Of a DNA stretch of 9,179 bases, positions 1 through 7,415 are shown piece by piece (the first letter of the stretch is position 1; each line of letters begins with the position of its first letter). Source of the stretch: Oscillospiraceae bacterium. Its GTDB lineage: Bacteria; Bacillota; Clostridia; Oscillospirales; Oscillospiraceae. Below the pieces are notes generated by a model. That model had not been told where the DNA came from and made no database searches. It saw only the letters and a list, made by a program, of their open reading frames with translations. Position numbers and translations under genes: made by a program. The stretch is from the NCBI GenBank assembly GCA_031261245.1, contig JAISKU010000007.1:1-9179 (forward strand), written 5' to 3'.

Positions 1-946
1 GCTTTTTCGCCATGGGGCAGCGCGGGTGGAAGGAGCAGCCCGAGGGCGGATTGAGCGGCGTGGGGACGTCGCCCTCCAGAATGATGCGGTCGCGCGTCTC
101 CTCCGCGACGGGGTCGGCGAGCGGCTGCGCCGAGAGCAGCGCCTTTGAATACGGGTGCAGCGTGTTCGCGTAAAGCTCGTTCGACGGCGCCGTCTCCACT
201 ATCCGGCCGAGGTACATCACGGCCACGCGGTGGCTTATGTACTGCACCGCGAGCAGGTCGTGCGAGATGAACAGATAGCTCAGTTTGTCGTTCTTTTCCT
301 GCAAATCCTGAAGCAGATTCAGTATCTGCGCCTGCATCGACACGTCGAGCGCGGAAATGGGCTCGTCGCACACGATAAGCGAGGGGTCGCCCGCCAACGC
401 GCGCGCCACGGACAGCCTCTGCCGCTGCCCGCCGGAGAATTCATGCGGAAACCTGTCCACCATGTCGGGACTCAGACCCGTCATCACGAACAGCTCCTCA
501 ATGCGCTCTCTGTATTCCGCGCGGCTCTCCGTCATGTTGTGTACAATCAGCGGCTCCCCGACGATATTTCCGGCGTTCATGCGCGGGTCGAGCGAGCTGT
601 ACGGATCCTGAAACACCATCGACATCTTCCGCCGCACGGAGCGCAGTTTGCCCTCCGACACCTTTGTTATGTCCACGCCGTCCATCATGACTATACCGTC
701 CGTCGGAGCGTACAGGCGCATTATGCACCGCCCCACAGTCGTCTTTCCGCAGCCGCTCTCCCCGACGAGTCCGAGCGTCTCCCCCGGTTTTATCGAGAAT
801 GATATGCCGTCGAGCGCCTTGACGTCCCCCACGTGAAACTTCAGCAGGCCGCGTTTGACCGGAAAATACATCTTCAGATTTACAACGTCCACAGTATTGC
901 CGCGCTCTACCGGCGGCGCCGTGTTGAGCCTGTCGTTCGCGCTCAT
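1..946 (-). CDS. dppF: Peptide/nickel-type ABC importer ATPase, DppF/OppF family (partial, C-terminus off window)
   Basis: Second nucleotide-binding subunit of the importer; it would pair with the preceding ATPase under the two permeases and hydrolyse ATP to drive uptake. The 315 visible residues show Walker A GESGCGKTT (62-70), Q-loop Q113 in VFQDPYSSLDP, signature FSGGQRQR (170-177), Walker B LIVCDEP (190-196) and H-loop His229. The C-terminal oligopeptide-transporter extension is present (LHPYSKALLSAQP at 263-275, then GCSFHPRCP with C304 and C310). In this family those cysteines belong to a cluster of four, and the next codon, cut by the window edge, is where another is expected. Family length is about 320-340 residues, so only a short tail is missing. 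The ATG at 946 overlaps the stop of the preceding ATPase gene by 4 nt (ATGA). A perfect AAGGAGG lies 7 nt upstream, inside that gene's last codons, which fixes the start. The family call is firm; the dpp symbol is family-level and does not prove a dipeptide substrate. Confidence 0.95.
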   Translation of the reverse strand, partial: MSANDRLNTAPPVERGNTVDVVNLKMYFPVKRGLLKFHVGDVKALDGISFSIKPGETLGLVGESGCGKTTVGRCIMRLYAPTDGIVMMDGVDITKVSEGKLRSVRRKMSMVFQDPYSSLDPRMNAGNIVGEPLIVHNMTESRAEYRERIEELFVMTGLSPDMVDRFPHEFSGGQRQRLSVARALAGDPSLIVCDEPISALDVSMQAQILNLLQDLQEKNDKLSYLFISHDLLAVQYISHRVAVMYLGRIVETAPSNELYANTLHPYSKALLSAQPLADPVAEETRDRIILEGDVPTPLNPPSGCSFHPRCPMAKK

Positions 947-1926
947 TGTCCCGCCTCCTTCAGTCTCACGTTGCACGCCGTCGCGTGGGTGCCGCCGTCC
1001 ACATACGTCAAATCGGCCACGTTCTCTTCAAAGCAGCTCTTCTGCCTGTATTGGCACCGCGACAGGAACGGGCACGTGGGCGGCCTGCCTATCAGCGACG
1101 GCGGCATACCCTTAATCGGCAGCAGACGCTCCCCGAGCTTGGGTACGCAGTGGATCAGTCCCTCCGTATACGGGTGCAGCGGGTTCGCCCATATCTCCTT
1201 CACGGTTCCCGTCTCAACTATGTGTCCCGCGTACATCACGTTGATGCGGTTTGCGTAGCGCGCGACTATCCCGAGGTTGTGCGTCACCATCACGAGCGCC
1301 GTGTGGTACCTCCCGACGATCTCATACAGCAGCTCCAAAAGCTGCGCCTGTATCGTCGCGTCGAGCGCCGTCGTCGCCTCGTCGGCTATTATCATCTTTG
1401 GATTGCAGATCATCGCAATCCCCACCATCACGCGCTGTCTCATTCCGCCGGAGAGCTGGTACGGATAGTCCTCAAGCCTCTTCGCGGCGTCCGGTATCCC
1501 CACCTGCGAGAGCATATCCGCGGAGCGCTCAATCGCCTCTTTTTTCGTGACTTTCTCGTGCATCAGCACCATTTCCGACATCTGCTTCGCTATCGTCATC
1601 GACGGATTGAGCGACGTCATAGGCTCCTGAAATATCATGGATATGTTCTTGCCGCGGATCTGGCTCATCTCCTTGCTGTTTTTTTCGTATTTCAGCAAAT
1701 CCGCGCCCATAAACACGGCCTCTCCCGCGACTATCTTGCCCGGCGGCGTCGGAATAAGCTGCATGAGCGACAGCTGGCTTACGGATTTTCCGCAACCGCT
1801 CTCCCCCACGAGCCCGAGGATTTCCCCCTCGTCCAAGTGGTACGATACGTTTTTCACAGCGCTGACGATTCCGCGCTCTGTCCTAAACTCGGTCGTCAGA
1901 CCGGTTACTGTCAGTAATCTTCCCAT
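943..1926 (-). CDS. dppD: Peptide/nickel-type ABC importer ATPase, DppD/OppD family
   Basis: First nucleotide-binding subunit. Numbered from the ATG at 1926 (327 aa), it has Walker A GESGCGKS (41-48), Q-loop Q100 in MIFQEPMTSLNP, signature LSGGMRQR (158-165), Walker B MIIADEAT (178-185) with D182 and catalytic E183, and H-loop His216. The C-terminal extension carries C285, C291, C298 and C318, spaced as in OppD/DppD-type ATPases reported to bind a [4Fe-4S] cluster. Two small departures stand out: DEAT where most homologues have DEPT, and THNLG where THDLG is common; neither should abolish catalysis. A GTG at 1929 is in frame one codon upstream. I prefer the ATG because the GGAGG at 1936-1940 then sits 9 nt away, but GTG with a 6-nt spacer is possible. 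The gene starts 14 nt after the DppC-type permease stop and overlaps the next ATPase by 4 nt, so it is clearly the same operon. Confidence 0.95.
   Translation of the reverse strand: MGRLLTVTGLTTEFRTERGIVSAVKNVSYHLDEGEILGLVGESGCGKSVSQLSLMQLIPTPPGKIVAGEAVFMGADLLKYEKNSKEMSQIRGKNISMIFQEPMTSLNPSMTIAKQMSEMVLMHEKVTKKEAIERSADMLSQVGIPDAAKRLEDYPYQLSGGMRQRVMVGIAMICNPKMIIADEATTALDATIQAQLLELLYEIVGRYHTALVMVTHNLGIVARYANRINVMYAGHIVETGTVKEIWANPLHPYTEGLIHCVPKLGERLLPIKGMPPSLIGRPPTCPFLSRCQYRQKSCFEENVADLTYVDGGTHATACNVRLKEAGQ
954..960 (-). promoter_or_regulatory. Consensus Shine-Dalgarno of dppF inside the end of dppD
   Basis: A perfect AAGGAGG, formed by the Lys-Glu-Ala codons near the end of the dppD-type gene, lies 7 nt before ATG 946. 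Together with the 4-nt gene overlap it should allow re-initiation and efficient translation of the second ATPase. Confidence 0.85.
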
Positions 1927-1940
1927 CACTAACTCCCTCC

Positions 1941-2867
1941 TCAGTCTAACGATCCGCGCAGCCTCGGGTCAAGCGCGTCGCGCAACCCGTCGCCCACCAT
2001 GTTGTAGGAAAACACGAGGATCATTATTGCAAATCCCGGCGCTATCGACAGCAACGGGCGTGTCATGAGGTACTGGTATCCCTCGCGGCACATCTGCCCC
2101 CACGCCGCCGCCGGCGGCGCAATGCCGAGGCCGAGGAAGCTGAGTCCCGCCTCCGCCATGATAGACGCGCCCATCATCATCGTCATCATGACTATCAGGG
2201 GCGATACGGCGTTCGGGAGTATGTGCCGCAGCACAATCCTCCGCTTCTTGTCGCCCATCGCGCGCCCCGCGAGCACGTAGTCGTTCTGCTTTAGCGTCAG
2301 CACCTGCGCGTTCACCATGCGGATATACCCCGGGAACATCGTCAGCCCAAGCGCCACGACGACGCTGCCCATTCCGCCTATGAACGATTTCAGCAGGTTC
2401 GCGAGCAGCAGCTGCAATATGAGCGACGGAATCGCGATAAGCGCGTCCGTAAGCCGCATTATCACCGTCTGCACCTTGCTCTGCGCGAACCCGGCCACAA
2501 GCCCGATCGCCACGCCTATCACCGCGGAGATGAGCACCGTCAGCACGCCCACAATGAGCGCTATCCGCGTCCCGTACATTATGCGACTTAGCAGATCGCG
2601 CCCCAGCGCGTCCGTACCGAGCAGGTGCGCGCCGTTCGGCGCCGCCATAACGTTGTGCAAATCCTGCTCATACGGGTCATACGGGGAAATCAGATCCGCG
2701 AATATCGCCACAAATATCACCAAAACCACGAGCGCAAACCCGATTATGACGACCTTGCGCCTGAAAAACACGCGTATGAACCGCTTAAATTCGTTTACCG
2801 GCGGCAGAAGCGCCTCCTCCAGTACCTCGAACTCCCCTGCCTGACCTACGTTTTTCGTCTCTTCCAT
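1941..2867 (-). CDS. dppC: ABC importer permease, DppC/OppC family
   Basis: Second membrane subunit, forming half of the translocation pore. At 308 aa it has the usual length. The first membrane helix lies at about 39-59, after a cytoplasmic N-terminus of some 38 residues. The OppC/DppC hallmark HLLGTDALGRDLLSR follows at 81-95. Further hydrophobic segments lie at about 103-127, 145-160, 167-187, 224-246 and 272-292. The cytoplasmic EAA coupling loop, which docks on the ATPases, is at about 201-219 (GRAMG...RHILPN). The C-terminal GDGLRDALDPRLRG (292-305) is typical of the family. The start ATG is preceded by AAAGGA about 11 nt upstream, which is rather distant, so translation probably depends partly on coupling from the permease gene ending 15 nt earlier. 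A cytoplasmic N-terminal segment rich in acidic residues is common in this family. Confidence 0.95.
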   Translation of the reverse strand: MEETKNVGQAGEFEVLEEALLPPVNEFKRFIRVFFRRKVVIIGFALVVLVIFVAIFADLISPYDPYEQDLHNVMAAPNGAHLLGTDALGRDLLSRIMYGTRIALIVGVLTVLISAVIGVAIGLVAGFAQSKVQTVIMRLTDALIAIPSLILQLLLANLLKSFIGGMGSVVVALGLTMFPGYIRMVNAQVLTLKQNDYVLAGRAMGDKKRRIVLRHILPNAVSPLIVMMTMMMGASIMAEAGLSFLGLGIAPPAAAWGQMCREGYQYLMTRPLLSIAPGFAIMILVFSYNMVGDGLRDALDPRLRGSLD

Positions 2868-2882
2868 TGCTTCACTTGTCCT

Positions 2883-3845
2883 TTACTCGTACTGTATTCT
2901 CGGGTCGATCCATCCGTACATCAGGTCAACAAGCAGATTCGCCAGCACCACGACAAACGTAAGCATCAGCGTCACCACCTGCACCACCGGATAATCCTGC
3001 GACAGCATACCGTCAACCATCATCTTCCCCATGCCGGGTATCACGAAGATGGTCTCCACTATCGCCGACCCGCCGAATATCATCGCTATCATCGTCCCCT
3101 GCAGCGTCACCACAGGCATCAGACCGTTTTTCAGCACATGCCGGAAAATTACCTTCCGCTCCGTCAGCCCTTTTGACCACGCCGTTCGCACGTGATCCTG
3201 GTTGAGCACCTCAAGAATGCTCGACCGCGCCTGACGGCAGGTCATGGATATCGGCCCCAGCGCCATTACAAACACGGGCATAATGCTCTGCCGCACGCTC
3301 GTCCCGAAATCCTTCCACGGCAGCGTATACCCGTACAGCGGCAGCAGCTTCAGCTTGAATCCGATAAAATAAATCAGCAATATCGCTATCCAAAACGTCG
3401 GCGCCGTGACCCCGATGTTCGCGATTACCGTCACCACCGTGTCCACAATCTTTCCGCGGCGTATCGCGCTGAGTATTCCCAAAAGTATACCGACCACGTT
3501 ACTTATAATAAACGACACTATCCCGAGCGACAGCGTTACAACTATCCGCGACTTCATCTCGCCTAAAATATCGAACTTCCGGATTATCGACTTTCCGAAG
3601 TCCCCTCTCAGCATTTTGAAAAACCAGTTAATAAACTGTATCGGTATGGGCTTGTCAAGTCCATACTCGCTCCGCAGCCTCGCATAATACTCCGGATCCC
3701 TCGCCGCGTCCTGCATGATGTCCTGCGACACCAATATCTCTATCGGATCTCCGGGCAGCAGCCGTATAAGCGTGAACACCGTCACACTTACCAAAATCAC
3801 TATTAGTACCGCATACAGCAGCCGCCTGATTATATAACTTATCAT
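2883..3845 (-). CDS. dppB: ABC importer permease, DppB/OppB family
   Basis: First membrane subunit of the importer, 320 aa, full length. The N-terminal helix (about 9-30) ends in the family motif LLPGDP (29-34). The periplasmic-type segment has YGLDKP (61-66) and RGDFGKS (80-86), matching the OppB/DppB YGLD-P and GD-G-S motifs. Further helices are at about 100-125, 135-162, 186-203, 243-265 and 288-310. The EAA coupling loop is RTAWSKGLTERKVIFRHVLKN (220-240). DYPVVQ (284-289) and the C-terminal LVDLMYGWIDPRI (305-317) are also diagnostic. Its ATG overlaps the TGA of the hydrolase gene by 4 nt (ATGA), with AAGG at 3852-3855 as a ribosome site 6 nt upstream. Translation is therefore likely coupled to the hydrolase, which ties that enzyme to the transporter. 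Confidence 0.95.
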   Translation of the reverse strand: MISYIIRRLLYAVLIVILVSVTVFTLIRLLPGDPIEILVSQDIMQDAARDPEYYARLRSEYGLDKPIPIQFINWFFKMLRGDFGKSIIRKFDILGEMKSRIVVTLSLGIVSFIISNVVGILLGILSAIRRGKIVDTVVTVIANIGVTAPTFWIAILLIYFIGFKLKLLPLYGYTLPWKDFGTSVRQSIMPVFVMALGPISMTCRQARSSILEVLNQDHVRTAWSKGLTERKVIFRHVLKNGLMPVVTLQGTMIAMIFGGSAIVETIFVIPGMGKMMVDGMLSQDYPVVQVVTLMLTFVVVLANLLVDLMYGWIDPRIQYE

Positions 3846-4762
3846 GGCCTACCTTCTGCCCCTTTCAAGAAATTCCGCTCCAAAAAAGCGAAAATGCGCG
3901 CCTGGTTCTCCGGCGAGCCGTATGCCGCGTCGCCGTGGAACGCGCCGTCGAGCGTGTCAAACTGAATTCTCTCCGCTCCGCAGACTGTTTTTATCTTTTC
4001 CGCCATCTCGACGGAGTCCTCATACGGGACTATCCCGTCCGGGTTCCCGCCCTGAATCAGCGTCGGCGGCATGTCTCCCGTCACTAAGTTCACCGGGCTC
4101 GCAAGATACATCAGATTCGGGTGCTCGCGGGCGCTCACGCCCGCAAAGATGTCCGCGAAATTGAACACCTCGTCCATTCCTGGTAGCGGCCCCTGCTCCT
4201 GCGTGTACTCCGACTGCCTGACGAGATTGTAGAGCCCGTAGAAGCCCATCAGCCCCTGCACCGCGCTGCTCACCCCGGGATTGCCGAGCGAGCGCTCCTC
4301 AAACTGCGCCGCGCCGTTCGTCGCCGCGAGCATCGCCGCAAAATACGCCCCGCAGGAGGTTCCGGCGGCGATAAAGCGGTCGCCGTCCAGGTAGTACTCC
4401 CCCGCGTGCGCGCGCAGCCAGCGCACGGCCGCCTTCACGTCGAACAGCTGATACGGGAACAGCGTCTCCGGCGCGAATCTGTATTCCACGCTCGCGATCG
4501 CAAAGCCGCGGTTTAGCGCGTCGATTATGATCATCGCCTGAAAGTCGCGCTTGTCGCCGCGTATAAACGCTCCGCCGTGGATAAAGACAATCAGCGGAAA
4601 CGGCCCGTCTCCCTCGTCCGGGAGGTAGAGGTCGAGCTTCTGACTTGGCGCGATACTCGCGTACGGCACGTCGAGGTATTTGCGCCCCAGCGCCGAGACG
4701 TCGATCATCGCGCGGTTGTCCAAGCTCGGATTCTCGGGGATAATCAGTTTGACTTCATTCAT
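3842..4762 (-). CDS. Alpha/beta hydrolase, HSL/acetyl-esterase (Aes, BD-FAE)-like
   Basis: Predicted serine hydrolase of 306 aa, probably cytoplasmic because no signal peptide is visible. The oxyanion-hole motif HGGAF is at 62-66, preceded by the beta-strand PLIVFI. The nucleophile elbow is G134-T-S136-C-G138, so Ser136 is the likely nucleophile. Asp242 (in GGNPDGIVPYEDS) and His276 (in GAFHGD) fit the rest of the triad in order and spacing. The motif SVEYRFAPE (91-99) is typical of the hormone-sensitive-lipase/acetyl-esterase group. The elbow is GTSCGA rather than the common G-D-S-A-G-G, so substrate preference may differ. An in-frame ATG at 4912 would extend the protein by 50 residues into the reductase gene. 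I reject it because that extension has no family match I recognise, while the ATG at 4762 has GGAG at 4773-4776 in the last codons of the reductase. The start lies 7 nt after the reductase stop and the end overlaps dppB. Esterase or amidase activity on the imported compound is inferred; the substrate is unknown. Confidence 0.9.
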   Translation of the reverse strand: MNEVKLIIPENPSLDNRAMIDVSALGRKYLDVPYASIAPSQKLDLYLPDEGDGPFPLIVFIHGGAFIRGDKRDFQAMIIIDALNRGFAIASVEYRFAPETLFPYQLFDVKAAVRWLRAHAGEYYLDGDRFIAAGTSCGAYFAAMLAATNGAAQFEERSLGNPGVSSAVQGLMGFYGLYNLVRQSEYTQEQGPLPGMDEVFNFADIFAGVSAREHPNLMYLASPVNLVTGDMPPTLIQGGNPDGIVPYEDSVEMAEKIKTVCGAERIQFDTLDGAFHGDAAYGSPENQARIFAFLERNFLKGAEGRP

Positions 4763-4769
4763 ATGTTCA

Positions 4770-5663
4770 CTACTCCGCGGAGATTCCCTTGGACAGGTTC
4801 GTCTTTTTGAAATGCTCTCCCCATTTCCCGGCAGGACAGTAGGACAGGCACTTGCCGCAGTTGTGCGAATCCGTGTGCTGAAGTCCGGATACGCTGACCG
4901 GCATCTTGGCAATCGCCTCGAAAATATCGGCGGAGGTGGGCTCGCTCGTCGTCACATAGTCCTCGCGGCCGTTGAATTCCTTTGTCAGTCCATACGTACC
5001 GATCTGGCACTTGTTCCAGTCGAGCCGGCAGTAATCTATGGGCTTTCCGCCTATCTCCACGTGGTAGTGCTCATCCCCGTATTTGCTCAGCGCGCCCGTC
5101 GGACACGCCTTTGTGCAAATCCCGCACTTTTCCGGATTGCAGAGCGCGGGGCCCTCGTACATCGGGTCGGGCTCAAGCTCAAGCGTCGTCAAAATCACGC
5201 CGAAGCGGTTGCGCGGGCCGAATTCCGGCGTCAGCACGAGTCCCATCCAGCCGAACACGCCGAGACCGGCGGCGACGGCCGCGTGCCTGATGCTTATCTG
5301 CGCGCCGTTCGTCATCGGGCCGGTGGAGCACGGCGTCGCCGCCGCGCCTGTCTCGTCCTCGATATACCGCGCGATCGAATAGCACACGTATGTGAGCTCA
5401 AAATTCGGCAGCGTGGCGTAGCCGTATGTACCGTAAAGTCCCTTCAGATCCCGGCGGCCGTCCTCAAACGCACGGAAATTCGCCTGAATCACCCCGTCGA
5501 GCAGCTTCGCCCCTATCACAATCACGGACTTGCACCCGGGGAGGATTTCGCACGGATGTCTGCCCTTGTCGGAGGTCGCAAGTCTGTCCACGTCGGACAC
5601 TCCGCACAGGTGCATACCGCAGCTTTTGGCAAACGCCTTGATATCGTCTTTGTTTATGCTCAC
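4770..5663 (-). CDS. Double [4Fe-4S] cluster protein, QueG/reductive-dehalogenase-like reductase
   Basis: Predicted cytoplasmic iron-sulfur reductase of 297 aa. One cluster motif is C175-x4-C180-x2-C183-x3-C187-P, ending CPTGA. The second is C269-x2-C272-x3-C276-P, with C212 and C219 available as the remote ligand. Before them, AAGLGVFGWMGLVLTPEFGP (131-150), followed by R153 and a TTLELEPD stretch, closely resembles the region in epoxyqueuosine reductase (QueG) and reductive dehalogenases (RdhA) that joins the cobalamin domain to the Fe-S domain. The N-terminus (CGMHLCGVSDVDRL) is also QueG-like. It is shorter than QueG (about 380 aa, with C-terminal HEAT-like repeats), and it has no twin-arginine signal as respiratory RdhA does. 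True QueG is therefore unlikely although automatic annotation may say epoxyqueuosine reductase. The start is GTG with GGAGG at 5670-5674, 6 nt upstream. Cobalamin binding is inferred. Its position inside the importer operon suggests it acts on the imported compound. Confidence 0.85.
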   Translation of the reverse strand: MSINKDDIKAFAKSCGMHLCGVSDVDRLATSDKGRHPCEILPGCKSVIVIGAKLLDGVIQANFRAFEDGRRDLKGLYGTYGYATLPNFELTYVCYSIARYIEDETGAAATPCSTGPMTNGAQISIRHAAVAAGLGVFGWMGLVLTPEFGPRNRFGVILTTLELEPDPMYEGPALCNPEKCGICTKACPTGALSKYGDEHYHVEIGGKPIDYCRLDWNKCQIGTYGLTKEFNGREDYVTTSEPTSADIFEAIAKMPVSVSGLQHTDSHNCGKCLSYCPAGKWGEHFKKTNLSKGISAE

Positions 5664-5669
5664 GTTCAG

Positions 5670-5674
5670 CCTCC
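5670..5674 (-). promoter_or_regulatory. Ribosome binding site of the [4Fe-4S] reductase, selecting a GTG start
   Basis: GGAGG on the minus strand, followed by the 6-nt spacer CTGAAC and GTG. This supports the GTG at 5663 as the real start, since no nearby ATG is as well placed. Confidence 0.8.
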
Positions 5675-5692
5675 AAATTATCTGTAGAATTC

Positions 5693-5739
5693 GCGTGAAC
5701 CGCAGCCGCGGTGAAGCGCGGAGCAGCTGCGGTTCACGC
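5693..5739 (-). repeat. Stem-loop after the second binding-protein gene (14-bp perfect stem)
   Basis: The arm GCGTGAACCGCAGC (5693-5706) is perfectly complementary to GCTGCGGTTCACGC (5726-5739), with a 19-nt loop that can form a further GC-rich stem (CGCG at 5707-5710 with 5717-5720). It begins 13 nt after the stop codon of the binding-protein gene and lies in the 89-nt gap before the reductase gene. No run of U follows it on the minus-strand transcript, so it is not a canonical intrinsic terminator. It is more likely a 3'-end stabiliser, a processing site or a weak attenuator. The same arm occurs in the hairpin after the first binding-protein gene. Confidence 0.85.
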
Positions 5740-5752
5740 CTTTAGTCAGTCT

Positions 5753-7384
5753 CTACTCAAACCAGATATCCTGATACAGGGTGTAGCCCGTATCGGCGCC
5801 GTATCCGTGGACATTCGGCTTGATGATATTCGCGTCATACGAGTACCACATCGGAATCAGGTAGAAGTTGTCGAGGACGTGGCTCTGTATCGCCTGAAGC
5901 TCCTTCTCGTTGTCGCCGAGCTTGAGCTGCGCCACGGAGATCAGATCGTCAAGCTCCTGCGAGTGCGGGAACGAGTGGAAGAAGTTGATCAGTGTTCCGA
6001 ACAGGAGCCAGAAGCACGTCTCGTTGTGCGTCATGTTCAGAACGCGCTCTACGAGGATGCCGTCCCAACCGTCAACCCACAGCGCGTTGAAGCCGCCCTC
6101 GTCCGGGAACTCCACCGTGGCCGTGATACCGATGGCGCCGAGCATTGCCTGAATCGCGACAACGGCGTCATGGTCGGCCGCCGACGGCTGACCGTACAGC
6201 GTCGTCTTAAAGCCGTTCGGATATCCCGCTTGCGCGAGAAGCTCCTTTGCCTTCGCGGGGTCGTATGAATTCGGGACGCCGAAATTCGGATCATCCGAAT
6301 ATCCGCCGTAGCCCTTTGCGCTCAGCTGCGTCGCTACGCTCCATATGCCGAAACCGCGCGCGTCAACAAGCGCCTGACGGTCAATGGCGTAGGACATCGC
6401 CTCGCGAACCTCTTTTTTATACCACGGGGCCGACTCGTCGTCCATATTGGGCATCAGCGTGAGCGAGACGGGAGATGTAAGCATGAGCTGATAGCCGAGG
6501 TCTGTGAACATCTTAACCTGGTCGCCGCTCTGGGAGCCGAGCATGTCGATGCTCTGGTCGCCCGTGGCCTGAAGCGCGATATTCTGCGTCATCGTGTCGC
6601 GGATAAGCTGGATCTCAAGCCCGTCGAGGTACGGCTTGCCCGCTTCCCAATAATCGTTGTTGCGCTCAAACTTGACGTACGCGCCCTTGACATACTCTAC
6701 AAACTTGAACGGCCCGGTGCCTATCGGGTGCTCCGCCATGTAGTCGGAGCCGTACTTCTCATAGGCCTCCTTGGAGATGAACGTGTACATCATTCCCGTG
6801 AAGTTGGATAGCGTGGAGTTTGTGTACGCCGGGATTTTGATGGAGATATCGTAATCCCCGAGTATCGTTATTTCGCTGTAGTCCGCCATGCTTCCGGCTT
6901 GCGCCAGCTCTTTTGTGGTGTCAAGTCCCCACTTCGCCGTCACGGCGTTGAAGTCGGAGCCGTCGTGGTACTTGACGCCCTTGCGCAGGTGGACGATTAT
7001 CGCCGGGTTCTCCATGTCTATCTCCCACGACTCGGCGAGACACGGCAGAATTTCGCCGCTGCCCGGCACCTCGCGGAAAAGTCCCTCCATCATCGGGAAC
7101 GCGAGATATATGTCTCCGGCGTTCGTGTCCCACGGCAGTCCGATCTGTCCGGAGCCGTCAGCCGTCGTCACGGCGCGCAGCGTGCCGCCGTATTTCGGCT
7201 CGCCCGTATCGGGCACGAACGACGAGGTCGGGGGCGCGGGCGATTGAGCGTCATTGCCGCCTGCCGGAGGCGTGTCACCGGCGGGAGTAGGAGTTCCGGA
7301 GGGCGGCGTTTCCGTTTTCGGGCCGCACGCGACGAGCGCCGCGACCATTGCGAGTACCAGCAGAAGTGATATCAGCTTTTTCAT
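5753..7384 (-). CDS. Lipoprotein solute-binding protein, family 5 (DppA/OppA-like), second paralogue
   Basis: Extracytoplasmic ligand-binding subunit of the importer, 543 aa. The signal peptide MKKLISLLLVLAMVAALVAC has lipobox LVAC, with Cys20 the lipidated N-terminus of the mature protein. A low-complexity Pro/Thr/Gly linker (about 21-60) lifts the domain off the membrane. The SBP_bac_5 fold starts at about 64 and shows the family signature RKGVKYHDGSDFNA (134-147), GTGPFKF (222-228), DYWEAGKPY (244-252) and DPAKAKELL (375-383). It is a close paralogue of the upstream binding protein: by hand count about 100 of 130 residues match over 191-320. The main differences lie in the linker and in ligand-region positions such as GWDGILVERV (439-448). 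It starts at ATG 7384 with AAGGGG at 7392-7397, 7 nt upstream. A strong stem-loop follows the stop. The ligand is unknown; the acidic residue expected to bind a peptide amine is not evident. Confidence 0.93.
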   Translation of the reverse strand: MKKLISLLLVLAMVAALVACGPKTETPPSGTPTPAGDTPPAGGNDAQSPAPPTSSFVPDTGEPKYGGTLRAVTTADGSGQIGLPWDTNAGDIYLAFPMMEGLFREVPGSGEILPCLAESWEIDMENPAIIVHLRKGVKYHDGSDFNAVTAKWGLDTTKELAQAGSMADYSEITILGDYDISIKIPAYTNSTLSNFTGMMYTFISKEAYEKYGSDYMAEHPIGTGPFKFVEYVKGAYVKFERNNDYWEAGKPYLDGLEIQLIRDTMTQNIALQATGDQSIDMLGSQSGDQVKMFTDLGYQLMLTSPVSLTLMPNMDDESAPWYKKEVREAMSYAIDRQALVDARGFGIWSVATQLSAKGYGGYSDDPNFGVPNSYDPAKAKELLAQAGYPNGFKTTLYGQPSAADHDAVVAIQAMLGAIGITATVEFPDEGGFNALWVDGWDGILVERVLNMTHNETCFWLLFGTLINFFHSFPHSQELDDLISVAQLKLGDNEKELQAIQSHVLDNFYLIPMWYSYDANIIKPNVHGYGADTGYTLYQDIWFE

Positions 7385-7391
7385 GACATAT

Positions 7392-7397
7392 CCCCTT
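7392..7397 (-). promoter_or_regulatory. Ribosome binding site of the second binding-protein gene
   Basis: AAGGGG on the minus strand, 7 nt before ATG 7384. It sits in an AT-rich stretch (about 7398-7415) that stands out from the GC-rich coding sequence. I see no convincing separate promoter there. Confidence 0.7.
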
Positions 7398-7415
7398 ACA
7401 TAAATAATTATTAAT

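Noticed and set aside
946..1917. Long plus-strand open frame of 323 codons opposite the DppD-type ATPase
   Set aside because: The translation is rich in Arg and His with no recognisable domain. It is the antisense shadow of a GC-rich gene whose own frame has every ABC ATPase motif.
4763..4912. Possible 50-residue N-terminal extension of the hydrolase
   Set aside because: It overlaps the end of the reductase gene in another frame and has no family-like content. The ATG at 4762 has its own Shine-Dalgarno site and gives normal family length.
4680..5687. Plus-strand open frame of 335 codons opposite the [4Fe-4S] reductase
   Set aside because: It is low-complexity, Arg/Ala/His-rich antisense to a gene with clear cluster motifs and a good ribosome site.
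5693..5739. Hairpin read as a classical intrinsic terminator
   Set aside because: The stem is strong, but no U-run follows on the minus-strand transcript, and the downstream genes have no visible promoter of their own.
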